From Acidimicrobiia bacterium (GTDB lineage Bacteria; Actinomycetota; Acidimicrobiia; Acidimicrobiales; SKKL01), in NCBI GenBank assembly GCA_041676705.1, contig JBAYRL010000002.1:372001-436000 (forward strand): a stretch of DNA of 64,000 nt. Reading direction: 5' to 3'. Under the pieces are notes generated by a model, which made no database searches, was not told where the DNA came from, and was given only the letters and a program-made list of their open reading frames with translations. Shown here piece after piece: positions 44,121 to 53,587 of this stretch. Numbering within the stretch: position 1 is the first letter of the stretch; every line of letters begins with the position of its first letter. A program made the translations under genes and the position numbers.

Positions 44121-45890
44121 TTAGCTCACCCGCACCTCGTCGGCAGTAATAGGTGCTTGGAGGCCGATAACCCATTCCGCCGCTTCGTCAACCCCACCGT
44201 TGATCACACTGGCGGTGCCCCCTTTGGTGGAGATGATGGGCCAAAACCCATGTTTAGGCGAACGCAGGTCGCTGCGTGCGATAGTGACCATTTCGGCCCC
44301 TGATTCCAACAGCGACGCTAAATCGGTGTTGGTAAGCCCAGCACCAAACAGCCGCACTTCTTGGCCTCCAGCACCGCCATGGGCTTCGTCACGTTCTTCT
44401 GACGATAACGGCAGGCTATACACGTTCGACCGTCCAATCAGCGCCATGAACCGTTCAGCACCAAACTGGTTCAGTTCCTCACGACCAGAAACCGCAAGCG
44501 CCAAACCAACCCCCAACGCCTCGGTGGTTTCCACCAAATCACGATGCGCCAACCTACCGTTATAAACCAACAAATCGGCCCGGCGGGCAGCCTCAATTTC
44601 TTCCTCGTCGGTAGAAACCACCAGCACTGCCACATCAACGTTCGATAAACAAACACCTAATGACACCGCCCATGCGGGCGCACCAATGAGGGCCACCCCG
44701 GTGGGGTCGGGCACCGCCACATGCAACCAACGCGACACAGGGCGAGCTAAAAGCCCATATATCACCACCGAGCCAGCCACCACCACAAAGGTAAAGGCCG
44801 CCAAATCGGCACCACCTTCCACTCCGTTTGCTTCGAGGCGCAGTGCAAACAACGCCGAAACTGAGGCCGCCACAATTCCCCTTGGTGCCAACGCTCCTAA
44901 ATACATGCGCTCGTTCCGGCTGAGATTGGACCGCCAAGTGGACACCGCCACCGCTAATGGGCGAGCAACCAACACCAACACCGCCAACACACCGAGGGCC
45001 GGTAACAGATTGTCACGCAAGCTGTCGGCTTCCACCCGAGCCCCAAGCAACACAAAAATACTGCCGATTAACATCACGCTCAGGTTTTCTTGGAACTCAA
45101 CCACGTGACGTACCGGAGCACGCCGCTGATTAGCCATGGTGATGCCCATAACAGTGGTGGCAAACAAGCCCGCTTCGCTACGCAGTTCGTTCGAAACCGC
45201 GAACGCCACGAAAACCGCGGCCAGGATCAAACCATTTTGAATGTGATCGGGCACCCAATGATGGGCCAACGCTCTAGTAACCACCACTGCCATAATAAAA
45301 CCTATGGCTGTGCCTATCACCGCCGTGGAAGCCACTTCGGCCGCTATTTGAAACGGACCTTCGCCCTCCACCGCCACCACTTCCAACACCACCACACCCA
45401 AGGTGGCGCCTACGGCGTCAATAGTGATGCCTTCCCAACGAAGCACCCGTGCCAATCGCGGCCGCAGCCTTGCCTGGCGCAAGAGAGGGATAATTACGGT
45501 AGGGCCGGTGACTGTCATGAGAGCACCGAACACCGCCGCCACCCGCGCTGGCAGACCGCCCACATAATAAGCAGCCGCCGCCCCTACCAACCCGGTTATA
45601 AGCACACCAACGCTTAACAGGCGCACCAGCACTTTGCGCCAGCGACCAAACTCGCTCTTGTGTAAACCCAGGCCGCCCTCGAAAAGCAGCAGACCGACAC
45701 CCATAGAAACAACGGGAAAGAGAAGGTCGCCTAACAAATCATCGGGGTCAATAAGGCCGAAACCAGGGCCAGCCGCCAGCCCAACCGCCAACAAAAGCAA
45801 GATCGAAGGCACCTTGAGCTGGGTTGCTACCCATTGGGCCACAATGCCCAACGCCAAGACCATTGCTATTAACACGGTGGGGTTGTCCAC
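44121..45890 (-). CDS. Cation:proton antiporter (CPA1/NhaP type) with C-terminal soluble domain
   Basis: 589 residues. The first about 390 are membrane helices of the Na+/H+ exchanger family (LKVPSILLLLAVGLAAGPGFGLIDPDD, MGVGLLLFEGGLGLHKSEF, TVTGPTVIIPLLRQA). The remaining 190 residues are soluble, starting with a Rossmann-like strand (GVALIGAPAWAVSLGVCLSNVDVAVLVVSTDEEE) reminiscent of a degenerate RCK/TrkA domain, suggesting regulation by a ligand. GTG start. It likely moves Na+ or K+ against H+. It diverges from etfD. Confidence 0.85.
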   Translation of the reverse strand: MDNPTVLIAMVLALGIVAQWVATQLKVPSILLLLAVGLAAGPGFGLIDPDDLLGDLLFPVVSMGVGLLLFEGGLGLHKSEFGRWRKVLVRLLSVGVLITGLVGAAAAYYVGGLPARVAAVFGALMTVTGPTVIIPLLRQARLRPRLARVLRWEGITIDAVGATLGVVVLEVVAVEGEGPFQIAAEVASTAVIGTAIGFIMAVVVTRALAHHWVPDHIQNGLILAAVFVAFAVSNELRSEAGLFATTVMGITMANQRRAPVRHVVEFQENLSVMLIGSIFVLLGARVEADSLRDNLLPALGVLAVLVLVARPLAVAVSTWRSNLSRNERMYLGALAPRGIVAASVSALFALRLEANGVEGGADLAAFTFVVVAGSVVIYGLLARPVSRWLHVAVPDPTGVALIGAPAWAVSLGVCLSNVDVAVLVVSTDEEEIEAARRADLLVYNGRLAHRDLVETTEALGVGLALAVSGREELNQFGAERFMALIGRSNVYSLPLSSEERDEAHGGAGGQEVRLFGAGLTNTDLASLLESGAEMVTIARSDLRSPKHGFWPIISTKGGTASVINGGVDEAAEWVIGLQAPITADEVRVS

Positions 45891-46045
45891 ACCTATCCCC
45901 GTTTCAAAGCGGATATCGAACCAACGAGGCTAGGCCCAATTGCCACCGAGTTGGTGAGTTGATGACATATAAACCACCAGGGAATCTGTCATACTTTGGA
46001 AATTATTCGAAAAGTTGGGTGAAAAGCGACTACCGTCGCGCCGCG

Positions 46046-48322
46046 ATGAGCACTTCACCCCAAACCACTGATTCGGCGGAAAAGAAACGTCTTCGGCCAC
46101 ACCAAATTGTGGTCATTCTTGGCGTAGCAATTGCCATCTTCACCGCACTGTCGGGTATCGCCGCGACCGTGTTGCAATGGCACGACGACTCCGAGATCCA
46201 GCGCGAGGTCTTCGGCAACGTCCCAAGTGGATTGCGCCTTATCTTCTATACCGTCATTCCAGTACTGCTGGTTTATGGGGCGGTGCTGTTCTCGCAACGC
46301 ACCCGTAACTGGGAACGTGGCGCTCCTGATGAACGCCGCACCACGCCGAAGAACATCAAGCGCCGCCTGGCTGATTTCCGTGCCGGTGTGTTCATGCAGA
46401 CCCTGCTGCGTGACCCCGCCGAAGGCATAATGCACTCGCTCATCTATTTCAACTTCTTGATTCTCATGGCCGTGACCACGGTGCTTGAGATCAACCACCA
46501 GATGCCCGAATCGGCCAAATTCCTGCATGGACAGGTGTACATGGCCTACTCATTTGTGGGCGATGTGGCTGGCGTGGGGCTCTTCGTGGGCACCATGTGG
46601 GCCATCATCCGCCGCTTTGTGCAACGGCCCTACCGCATCCGCATTAAGACTAAGCCCGAACACGTGCTCATTTTGGGAACCTTCTGGATGCTGGCGGTAA
46701 CTGGTTTCACCACCGAAATGTTCCGTATTGCACTGGTGGGTCGACCTGATTTCGAGAAGTGGTCAGTCGTTGGCTATCCGCTCTCGGGCCTGGTTGAGAA
46801 CATGAACAACCTCTCGGGCTGGCACCAATCACAGTGGATTATTCACGTGGTTGCCTTCGCGGTATTCCTCGCCATCTTGCCCGTCACCATGTTGCGTCAC
46901 GTGTTTACCTCACCGATGAACATGTACCTGCGTGACCGTGAGCGCCCCAAGGGTGCCATGCGGGCCATGCCAAACCTCATGGAAACCGAGCTTGAAAGCT
47001 TCGGCGCTTCGACGGTGGAAGACTTCACCTGGAAACAACTCCTCGACACCGATGCTTGCACCATGTGCGGGCGGTGCACGGCTGTTTGCCCAGCTCACGC
47101 TACTGGTAAACCACTCGACCCTCGTGAAATTGTGCTGAAGACGGGTGAAGTGATGGCCGCCACCGGCGACCCGGTTGTTTCGCCTCCCATTGGCACCGTG
47201 AAAGACATCACCATTGGGGCCAACTCGCTCTTCGAACGAATTACCCCCGAAGAAGTTTGGGCCTGTACCTCGTGCAAGGCTTGTGATGAGGCATGCCCGG
47301 TCAACATCGAGATCCTCGACAAGATTCTCGACATGCGTCGCTATCTCACTCTCATGGAATCCGACTTCCCGACCGAGTTGGGAATTGCCTATCGCGGTAT
47401 GGAGAACTCGGGTAACCCATGGGGCCTCAGTCAGTCAGAACGAGGTGACTGGGCTAAAGACCTCGACGTACCCATTCTCGATCCGAACGACCCCTTCAAG
47501 CACGAATACCTGTATTGGGTTGGTTGTGCTGGTTCCTTCGACGATAAGAACCGCAAAGTCAGCCAGGCCTTGGCCAAGTTGTTGAAGCGTGCCGGGGTTG
47601 ACTTCGCCATCTTGGGCCCATCGGAAATGTGCACCGGCGACCCGGCTCGCCGTTCCGGGAACGAATACATCTTCCAGATGCTGGCCACCCAAAACGTGGA
47701 AATGCTAAACGGCATGGGCGTGAAGAAGATCATCACCCAGTGCCCGCACTGCTTTAACACTATGGGGAACGAATACCCACAACTGGGTGGACATTTCGAA
47801 GTGGTGCACCATAGCCAGTTCCTCGAATGGCTAATTGACACCGGCAAGCTCGACATGAGCGAGGCCCAACTCGATGAGCGCATTGTGTATCACGACTCGT
47901 GCTACCTCGGTCGCCACAACGACGTTTACATGTCGCCAAGAAACGTGATCGGCTCGCTGGCTGGCGTGCAGATTATCGAAGCTTCCGCCAACGGCGTGGA
48001 AGGCACCTGCTGTGGTGCTGGTGGTGCTCGGATGTGGATGGAAGAAACCATCGGCACCAAGGTCAACGACAAACGCTCACAAGAGCTGTTGGCCACTGGC
48101 GCTGATCGTATCGCTACAGCCTGCCCGTACTGCTTCATCATGATTGATGACGGCGTGAAGGGTGCTGGTGCTGAAGAAGTAGGTGTTGCCGACATTGCGC
48201 AGCACTTGTTGGAAGCACTTGAAAAGGGTGAAGCCGCCGCCGCTGCCAGCACGGTGAGCGGTAGCACTGGTTTAGATAGCGACGGCGCTGCCGGCAGTGG
48301 CGGCGGCTCAGCCGAGGCCTAA
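46046..48322 (+). CDS. etfD: Membrane iron-sulfur ETF:menaquinone oxidoreductase (EtfD/EMO type)
   Basis: 758 residues. N-terminal half: about five to six membrane helices with NarI-like haem/quinone features. Then two 4Fe-4S motifs, CTMCGRCTAVCPAHATG (near 337) and CTSCKACDEACPVN (near 407), and two CCG domains of the heterodisulfide reductase B type (YWVGCAGSFDD...ITQCPHCFNTMGNEY and YHDSCYLGRHNDVY...GTCCGAGGARMW). This matches Mycobacterium EtfD (Rv0338c), which passes electrons from EtfAB to menaquinone during fatty acid oxidation. Ends with a Gly/Ser tail. ATG 46046 chosen; ATG 45962 is possible. Confidence 0.85.
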   Translation: MSTSPQTTDSAEKKRLRPHQIVVILGVAIAIFTALSGIAATVLQWHDDSEIQREVFGNVPSGLRLIFYTVIPVLLVYGAVLFSQRTRNWERGAPDERRTTPKNIKRRLADFRAGVFMQTLLRDPAEGIMHSLIYFNFLILMAVTTVLEINHQMPESAKFLHGQVYMAYSFVGDVAGVGLFVGTMWAIIRRFVQRPYRIRIKTKPEHVLILGTFWMLAVTGFTTEMFRIALVGRPDFEKWSVVGYPLSGLVENMNNLSGWHQSQWIIHVVAFAVFLAILPVTMLRHVFTSPMNMYLRDRERPKGAMRAMPNLMETELESFGASTVEDFTWKQLLDTDACTMCGRCTAVCPAHATGKPLDPREIVLKTGEVMAATGDPVVSPPIGTVKDITIGANSLFERITPEEVWACTSCKACDEACPVNIEILDKILDMRRYLTLMESDFPTELGIAYRGMENSGNPWGLSQSERGDWAKDLDVPILDPNDPFKHEYLYWVGCAGSFDDKNRKVSQALAKLLKRAGVDFAILGPSEMCTGDPARRSGNEYIFQMLATQNVEMLNGMGVKKIITQCPHCFNTMGNEYPQLGGHFEVVHHSQFLEWLIDTGKLDMSEAQLDERIVYHDSCYLGRHNDVYMSPRNVIGSLAGVQIIEASANGVEGTCCGAGGARMWMEETIGTKVNDKRSQELLATGADRIATACPYCFIMIDDGVKGAGAEEVGVADIAQHLLEALEKGEAAAAASTVSGSTGLDSDGAAGSGGGSAEA

Positions 48323-48467
48323 GGCGCTTAGGAACCTGTTCCTTCCATCGCTTCTCATAGGTGCACAAGCGGTACTGGTAGCTAAGGTGATGGCCACAAA
48401 CGGCACTGGTCGTAGACGGTCATCGCCAAAGTGCTGGTAGCTATAAATCGGACGGATCGTAATTCGA

Positions 48468-48950
48468 GTGACACAAGACGCTTTAGACGAAACCGCTGAA
48501 CTCAACGAGTGGGGTGATCCCCAGCCAACGAAGCGCCGTTTGCTGATCTCGGCACCCGACCCTGATGTGCTCGACACCTACGCCAGTTTGCTCTCTACAC
48601 ACGGGTTCGAAACCTTCCGTGGGCCGCTCGAATTTACGGCGCTCAATACGACCAAGGTCGAAGTGGCGGCTGTGGTTTTAGTCGGCATGGGAAGCACCGA
48701 TGGCACTGCAATTTCACAGGTAGAGGCGATGCGAGGGAGCCAAAGCGCCCAGGCCCGAAACACTCCAGCACTTTTATTAGGGTCGAGCGAACAAAAGCTG
48801 CTGTTGGCCTGGGAAAGCGGCATTGATGCTTTCTTGCCCTTGCCGGTCGACCTAACCGACGTGATCGCTGCCATCAATGAAATTGTGGCTCGGCCCGTTG
48901 ATGAACGAGCCGCGTACCGCCGATCGGCACTGGCGCAGCTGAACCTGTAA
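48468..48950 (+). CDS. Degenerate receiver-domain protein
   Basis: 160 residues, GTG start. RRLLISAPDPDVLDTYASLLSTHGFETF...TPALLLGSSEQKLLLAWESGIDAFLPLPVDLTDVIAAINEIVA follows the response-regulator receiver fold, including the late Leu-Pro-x-Pro turn. The phosphoacceptor Asp is missing (VAAVVLVGMGSTDG at the beta-3 end) and there is no output domain. It is probably a pseudo-receiver for protein contacts. It lies 145 bases after etfD on the same strand; a link is possible but not shown. Confidence 0.65.
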   Translation: MTQDALDETAELNEWGDPQPTKRRLLISAPDPDVLDTYASLLSTHGFETFRGPLEFTALNTTKVEVAAVVLVGMGSTDGTAISQVEAMRGSQSAQARNTPALLLGSSEQKLLLAWESGIDAFLPLPVDLTDVIAAINEIVARPVDERAAYRRSALAQLNL

Positions 48951-49048
48951 CACGACCTCGGGCGTTACGGGTTCTTTAGCTTTTCCTCGGGCGCCGCGCC
49001 TCGGCGTACGACGCTACGCCTCGCTGTTCGGCGTGGTGCACCTCGGTG

Positions 49049-49615
49049 TTAGTTGTCGAAATTTTCCCAGTAGCGACTGGGACGAGGACCAACTTGGCCG
49101 TGGTATTTCGAACCTAGCGCAGCGCTACCGTAGGGTATGTCGGCCTCAGAGGTCATTTGGATAAACGAGATCTGGCCGATCTTCATATTGGGGTAGAGCG
49201 TGATTGGCAGGTTCGCCACGTTTGAAAGCTCAAGGGTGAGTTGGCCATTCCATCCGGCGTCGACAAAACCAGCTGTGGAGTGAATAAGAAGGCCGAGCCG
49301 ACCAAGGCTCGACTTTCCTTCCAAGCGTGCCACCAAGTCATTTGCTAAGGCGACCCGTTCGGTGGTGGAGCCAAGCACGAATTCGCCGGGGTGCAGCATG
49401 AAGGGAATATCGTCTTCAACCTGCACGAGTTCAGTCAGCTCTTCCAGGTTTTCTTTCACGTCGATATGGCCCACAGTGTGGTTGCGAAAGACTCGGAAGT
49501 AACGGTCTAAGTGCAGGTCAACCGATGAGGGCTGAATACAGGCCGGGTCAAACGGGTCGATCTCAATGCGGCCGGACTCAAGCGCTTCTTTAATCGTACG
49601 GTCGGAGAGAATCAT
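49049..49615 (-). CDS. dcd: dCTP deaminase (probably bifunctional, dUMP-forming)
   Basis: 188 residues. Trimeric enzyme of thymidylate precursor synthesis. MILSDRTIKEALESGRIEIDPFD, LEGKSSLGRLGLLIHSTAGFVDAGWNGQLTLELSNVANLPITLYPNMKIGQISFI, and SKYHGQVGPRPSRYWENF follow the actinobacterial (M. tuberculosis) enzyme almost throughout; that enzyme also hydrolyses dUTP, so the product here is likely dUMP. The catalytic Glu is in LTLELSN. No monofunctional substitution is evident. Confidence 0.94.
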   Translation of the reverse strand: MILSDRTIKEALESGRIEIDPFDPACIQPSSVDLHLDRYFRVFRNHTVGHIDVKENLEELTELVQVEDDIPFMLHPGEFVLGSTTERVALANDLVARLEGKSSLGRLGLLIHSTAGFVDAGWNGQLTLELSNVANLPITLYPNMKIGQISFIQMTSEADIPYGSAALGSKYHGQVGPRPSRYWENFDN

Positions 49616-49936
49616 GCTCGTTGAGGTTAGTGCGCATTGTTGTTGGTTGCCTAAGTGGTTTCAAGGCCAACTATCTCGAGGTCGGTCGGACCCACTCGAT
49701 GCACCGCCGATCTTGTAGTGAGTTTTCTGCGCATACCGGAGAAAACTCACTACAAGATCAACCAAATCAGCTGTGCCGGGTGGCCGCACTTGGGAACCCA
49801 CGGCGCGAACCGCTAACGTACCTCTGTGGCCAGCGTGATTTTGCTGGCACATTGCCTTTAGTCGCATCCGCGGCAGGGCCGGTTCATCGATCGGGCACTG
49901 CTTTGTGGCTGCGCTCGAGGCAACCGACAGAATCAT
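49616..49936. other. Region between dcd and tRNA-Gly containing a long perfect inverted repeat
   Basis: No gene is supported here. The region holds the 20-bp inverted repeat listed separately and the upstream signals of dcd (minus strand) and the tRNA (plus strand). Confidence 0.5.
49709..49759. repeat. Perfect 20-bp inverted repeat with 11-base loop
   Basis: Arms at 49709-49728 and 49740-49759 (beginning GATCTTGTAGTGAG and ending CTCACTACAAGATC) are exact reverse complements, separated by GCGCATACCGG. Neither side has a T-run, so it is not a standard terminator. Perfect arms of this length suggest recent origin, such as a small mobile-element remnant or a selected hairpin. Confidence 0.8.
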
Positions 49937-50007
49937 GCGGATGTAGTTCAATGGTAGAACATCAGCTTCCCAAGCTGAGAATGCGGGTTCGATTCCCGTC
50001 ATCCGCT
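49937..50007 (+). tRNA. tRNA-Gly (anticodon CCC)
   Basis: Acceptor stem GCGGATG/CATCCGC (49937-49943 with 50000-50006), D arm GTTCAATGGTAGAAC, anticodon stem TCAGC/GCTGA with loop TTCCCAA giving anticodon CCC, and T arm GCGGGTTCGATTCCCGT. Discriminator U; CCA is not encoded. It reads GGG codons. Confidence 0.93.
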
Positions 50008-50121
50008 CTAACACCCAAAAACCGTTCTGACCTGGCAAAACAGTTTTTGGGGTTTGCCACTAAATACCGCGAAATGCCCCTCTTTTCATTAGGGGTGAGG
50101 TCAGATTGAGGAATGAAACTC

Positions 50122-51339
50122 TTAGTGGACTTTGTCATCGAGCACCACCCCTTCAGCGACCAGGGTGGCAATTTTCTTGGCATCAAATCCTATGTCACCC
50201 AAAACCTGGTAGGTGTGTTCCCCCAACGAAGGCCACGAGACACCTACCTCAAAGCTGCTGTCGGAAAATTTCACCGGCGCGGTTGGCATTAAATACGGGC
50301 CTGCCACGGGATGTTCGCCTCGGTAAACGTAACCCGCATCTTCACTAACTGGATCTAAAACCATGTCTTCTAAGAAGCGCACCCGACCACATGGGATACC
50401 GGCCTCTTGGAAACGTTGCACAAGCTCGGTGGTAGCCCAACCTTTCATTGCAATTTCGGTTTGTTCGTGAATATCCGCGGCTTCGGTGTCAACCAAACCC
50501 AAAATTTCTGCGTACTTTGGCGCCATAGCGCCGACGGCACCCACCGAAATTGCACCATCAGCGGTCTCATAAACGTCATAGTTGTAGGGGCGCTGCGGAC
50601 GGTGAGAAACCCGCTCGGCCATTCGCCGCTCAATCGTGCTACCTGGAGCTTCGGCCTTCGCAACAAACTCGGGCTTCCAAGGGTCGTAATCATAAAACAC
50701 GTTGGCACTGGCATGTTGAAGCGCTAAAGACGCCTGCATAAGTGTGGTGGAAACATGCTGGCCTCGCCCAGTCTCATTTCGAACGTGTAGAGCTCCAGCC
50801 AAAGCAAACGCCAACAACGTTCCCGACATGTAATCGGTTAGGAACGCCTCCCCCATAATCGGCTTGGAACCATTCGCCCCACCCACCGAGAGCATCATTC
50901 CGCTTTCGGCTTGGGCAATTGAGTCCACACAAGCCAGGTCTGCGTTGGGGCTATCAGGGCCATAGCCGCTGATCTCACCATATATAAGGCCGGGTTTTTC
51001 GCTTGACAATTGGTCGTACGCGAGCCCCAAACCACGCATTAGGCCGGGCCGCATGTTGGTGATAACAATGTCGGCGCTGAGGACAAGTTCTCGAGCTAGA
51101 TCTCGTCCAGCATCGGTGCCCAGCGCTATCGGGATGCCCTGTTTACCTCGTGACTGGGTTACATACAAACGGCCGTGTTTGGGACCGAGGTTGTTGCTGT
51201 TGCGTGTGACGTCACCGGTTATGGGCTCAATTTTGATGACGGTGGCACCGCCATTAGCGAAGAGCTCTCCGGCATAAGGCACCGAGATGTACTGGCCGAA
51301 CTCGACCACTCGAAGCCCTTCGTATACCCCCCTCGACAT
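50122..51339 (-). CDS. CaiB/BaiF family (class III) CoA-transferase
   Basis: 405 residues. YEGLRVVEFGQYISVPYAGELFANGGATVIKIEP is the family N-terminus; DLACVDSIAQAESGMMLSVGG holds the catalytic Asp of class III CoA-transferases (formyl-CoA, carnitine-CoA and similar), which transfer CoA between carboxylates. GEAFLTDYMSGTLLAFALAGALHVRNETGRGQHVSTTLMQASL completes the signature. It precedes, on the same strand, no other gene of its unit; acyl-CoA dehydrogenase and hydratase genes lie just upstream, suggesting catabolism of an acyl or aryl acid. Confidence 0.9.
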   Translation of the reverse strand: MSRGVYEGLRVVEFGQYISVPYAGELFANGGATVIKIEPITGDVTRNSNNLGPKHGRLYVTQSRGKQGIPIALGTDAGRDLARELVLSADIVITNMRPGLMRGLGLAYDQLSSEKPGLIYGEISGYGPDSPNADLACVDSIAQAESGMMLSVGGANGSKPIMGEAFLTDYMSGTLLAFALAGALHVRNETGRGQHVSTTLMQASLALQHASANVFYDYDPWKPEFVAKAEAPGSTIERRMAERVSHRPQRPYNYDVYETADGAISVGAVGAMAPKYAEILGLVDTEAADIHEQTEIAMKGWATTELVQRFQEAGIPCGRVRFLEDMVLDPVSEDAGYVYRGEHPVAGPYLMPTAPVKFSDSSFEVGVSWPSLGEHTYQVLGDIGFDAKKIATLVAEGVVLDDKVH

Positions 51340-51405
51340 TTACTTAACTCCTTTTGGTTCCGTTGGATGGTCCTCGGCCGCATTTCCCCCATACGGCCGA
51401 GCTAC

Positions 51406-52602
51406 CTAGGGCCTTGGGTCGCGTGGCAACTCCAAATATTTCTCTGCCAGCGTGTTGCGTTGAATTTCGTCGGTACCCCCGCCCAACGACATTCCACGGC
51501 AGTTAAGGAAATGAAACGCCCAGTAATCCGGGTCAACGTCGTCGGGCATCCACGCAGGTGAGGCAGGAAAGGCCAACTTGGCCGCCAATTCCGCCGCCGC
51601 TCGCCCTTGGCGAGTTCGCCACAACTTTCCAATCGAAGGATGAACCTGCCGACGTCCCAGCCAGCCCATCACTTTTTCACCGGTGTAAAGTGCCGCTAAA
51701 TCCTGTCGAACGAGCTCATCATCAGCCATGCCACGTTCCTTTGCTAGTTCGACTAGCTGACGAAACGGTAACGGCACCCGACCGGATTTAGACCGCTCAG
51801 ACTCGTTCACCCCCACCGACGCGGTGCCAGTTTGCACACGCTCATGAGCCAAAAGCGCCACGGCGTGACGCCAACCGTCATTCACCTCACCCACCACCCA
51901 ATCCGCCGGGATTCGAGCATCGGTGATAAAGACTTCGTTGAATTCGGCAATTCCTGTCATTTGTCGGAGCGGCCGCACCTCAACGCCTTCTTGCTCGATA
52001 GGCAGAATAAACATAGTTATACCCCGATGTTTTGGAGCATCAGGATCGGTGCGGGCCAACAAAACAGCTAGCTGGGCGTTATCGGCACCAGAGGTCCAAA
52101 CTTTTTGTCCGTTCACCACCCAGGTATCACCATCACGCACGGTGCGGGTCGAAAGTGCCGCTAAGTCGCTACCAGCACCCGGTTCGGAATATAGCTGGCA
52201 CCAAATTTCATCGCCCCGTAAGCCCGGAGGAACGAAACGCTTGGCCAGTTCAGGGGAATTATCACGAAGGGTTGGTAGCACCATGCCGATACCGATGCCA
52301 AAGACAGCATCTTCTCGGGGCACGATTCCTTTAGATTCTTCGCGCCAAATAGCCATTTCATCGGCACCGCCACCACCCCCGCCGAGCTCGGAAGGGTAGT
52401 CAAGACCAGCCAAGCCTGCCTGGAAGAGGGCCGCTCGATAACTGCGAGCCTGGGCGATTCGATCGGCAGCAGGGTTTTCAGACTCCAACTCTTGCATTGC
52501 CTTTGGCAGATCTTCCTCGAAGAAAGCACGGATCCGCCGACGGAGCTCACCATGATCGCCAACATCAAAGCTTGTTACAGCTAGGTCAGAATCTTTGTCC
52601 AT
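51406..52602 (-). CDS. Acyl-CoA dehydrogenase
   Basis: 398 residues with the family fold. FAD-binding segment IWCQLYSEPGAGSDLAALSTRTVRDGDTWVVNGQKVWTSGADNAQ, the central beta domain, and the C-terminal HFLNCRGMSLGGGTDEIQRNTLAEKYLELPRDPRP. It oxidises an acyl-CoA and passes electrons to ETF, then EtfD. The C-terminal GTDEIQRN segment is typical. It lies 66 bases upstream of the CoA-transferase gene. Confidence 0.92.
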   Translation of the reverse strand: MDKDSDLAVTSFDVGDHGELRRRIRAFFEEDLPKAMQELESENPAADRIAQARSYRAALFQAGLAGLDYPSELGGGGGGADEMAIWREESKGIVPREDAVFGIGIGMVLPTLRDNSPELAKRFVPPGLRGDEIWCQLYSEPGAGSDLAALSTRTVRDGDTWVVNGQKVWTSGADNAQLAVLLARTDPDAPKHRGITMFILPIEQEGVEVRPLRQMTGIAEFNEVFITDARIPADWVVGEVNDGWRHAVALLAHERVQTGTASVGVNESERSKSGRVPLPFRQLVELAKERGMADDELVRQDLAALYTGEKVMGWLGRRQVHPSIGKLWRTRQGRAAAELAAKLAFPASPAWMPDDVDPDYWAFHFLNCRGMSLGGGTDEIQRNTLAEKYLELPRDPRP

Positions 52603-52691
52603 GTGAGATCTCCTTGGAGCTACTGATAAATGTCGGCGAACCCTTAATGGTGAAGCTTCGTGTTAATTAGATTTCGCCAGACGATTGTCAT

Positions 52692-53429
52692 TTACTCATT
52701 CATCCTCTTCGGCCGAGCATCTGGCGCCTGCATGGCCTGCGCCGTGGCTAAGGCCCCACCAAAATCCATGCTCGAGAGAGCGTTAATAACTTCTTTAGAA
52801 CGCGTAACGGCTTCGCGAGGGAAACCCGCCATCCGCTCGGCATACGCCAAAGCGCGTTCCAAAACGATCTCATCGGCCACCAACTCGGTGGTTAGGCCGC
52901 GTCGAAACATGCCAGCACCGTCAATTCGTTCCGCCATCAGTGCTAATTCGGTGGCCACCGCTCGACCATGGCGCACCATTAACCACACCAGATTGATTGG
53001 CGCGACCATGCCAATCGCCACCTCAAGAACATGGGTAAAGGCTGATTCCCCCGAGATCACCATGTCGCCCGCCCACACCAAGGCCGAACCACCACCAACA
53101 GCACCGCCAGTGTGAGCTACCACTAAAGGACGCTGGTCATCCCAAATTTCTTGGTGCAGGCTAAGCCAGTTTTCGCTGAAATGGGGCCGCCATTCGGGCG
53201 CTGGGTCGGCGTTAAAAGCGTCGAGGTCTAAGCCAGCGCAGAGATGCTCACCTTCTCCAGAAAGTACGACCGCGCCGGTTTGCGCACGAGTGTCGGCTAA
53301 GGCTTGGCGGAGGTTGGAAACCAGCGGCCCAACTAACGCATTGCGTCGATCAGGACGGTTTAACCGCAGGTGAGCCACACCGTTTGCGACCGTCGTTGTC
53401 ACCAATGATGTTTCGGCACTCGCTTCCAT
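52692..53429 (-). CDS. Enoyl-CoA hydratase/isomerase family protein
   Basis: 245-residue crotonase-fold protein; ATG with AAGGGGG five bases upstream. Oxyanion-hole part GAVVLSGEGEHLCAGLDLDAF and GGAVGGGSALVWAGDMVISGESAFTHVLEVAIGMV. Compared with mitochondrial crotonase the Glu of GGCEL is Ala (GGSAL), while the second Glu is kept in VLEVAIG, so it may be an isomerase, hydrolase or altered hydratase rather than a standard hydratase. It is the first gene of the acyl-CoA cluster. Confidence 0.85.
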   Translation of the reverse strand: MEASAETSLVTTTVANGVAHLRLNRPDRRNALVGPLVSNLRQALADTRAQTGAVVLSGEGEHLCAGLDLDAFNADPAPEWRPHFSENWLSLHQEIWDDQRPLVVAHTGGAVGGGSALVWAGDMVISGESAFTHVLEVAIGMVAPINLVWLMVRHGRAVATELALMAERIDGAGMFRRGLTTELVADEIVLERALAYAERMAGFPREAVTRSKEVINALSSMDFGGALATAQAMQAPDARPKRMNE

Positions 53430-53587
53430 TTCAACCCCCTTGACCTCATCGAAACGCCGCTTCCGATGGTCGCTAACCGACTCTCGGAAGCTCTGCTTGA
53501 CTGGTCTGTATTAGGGCCAGCCTACTCTGGGTGAAGGGGGCCTTGAAGGAAACTCGTACTTATTGGAACAGCCGTTGTTGACCGAGC

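Noticed and set aside
48318..48332. Terminator after etfD (CCTAAG/CTTAGG)
   Set aside because: The stem is only 6 bp with a 3-base loop and has no T-run.
49621..50109. Open plus-strand frame of about 160 codons running through the tRNA region
   Set aside because: It crosses tRNA-Gly and the perfect inverted repeat, has no ribosome site and no family-like sequence.
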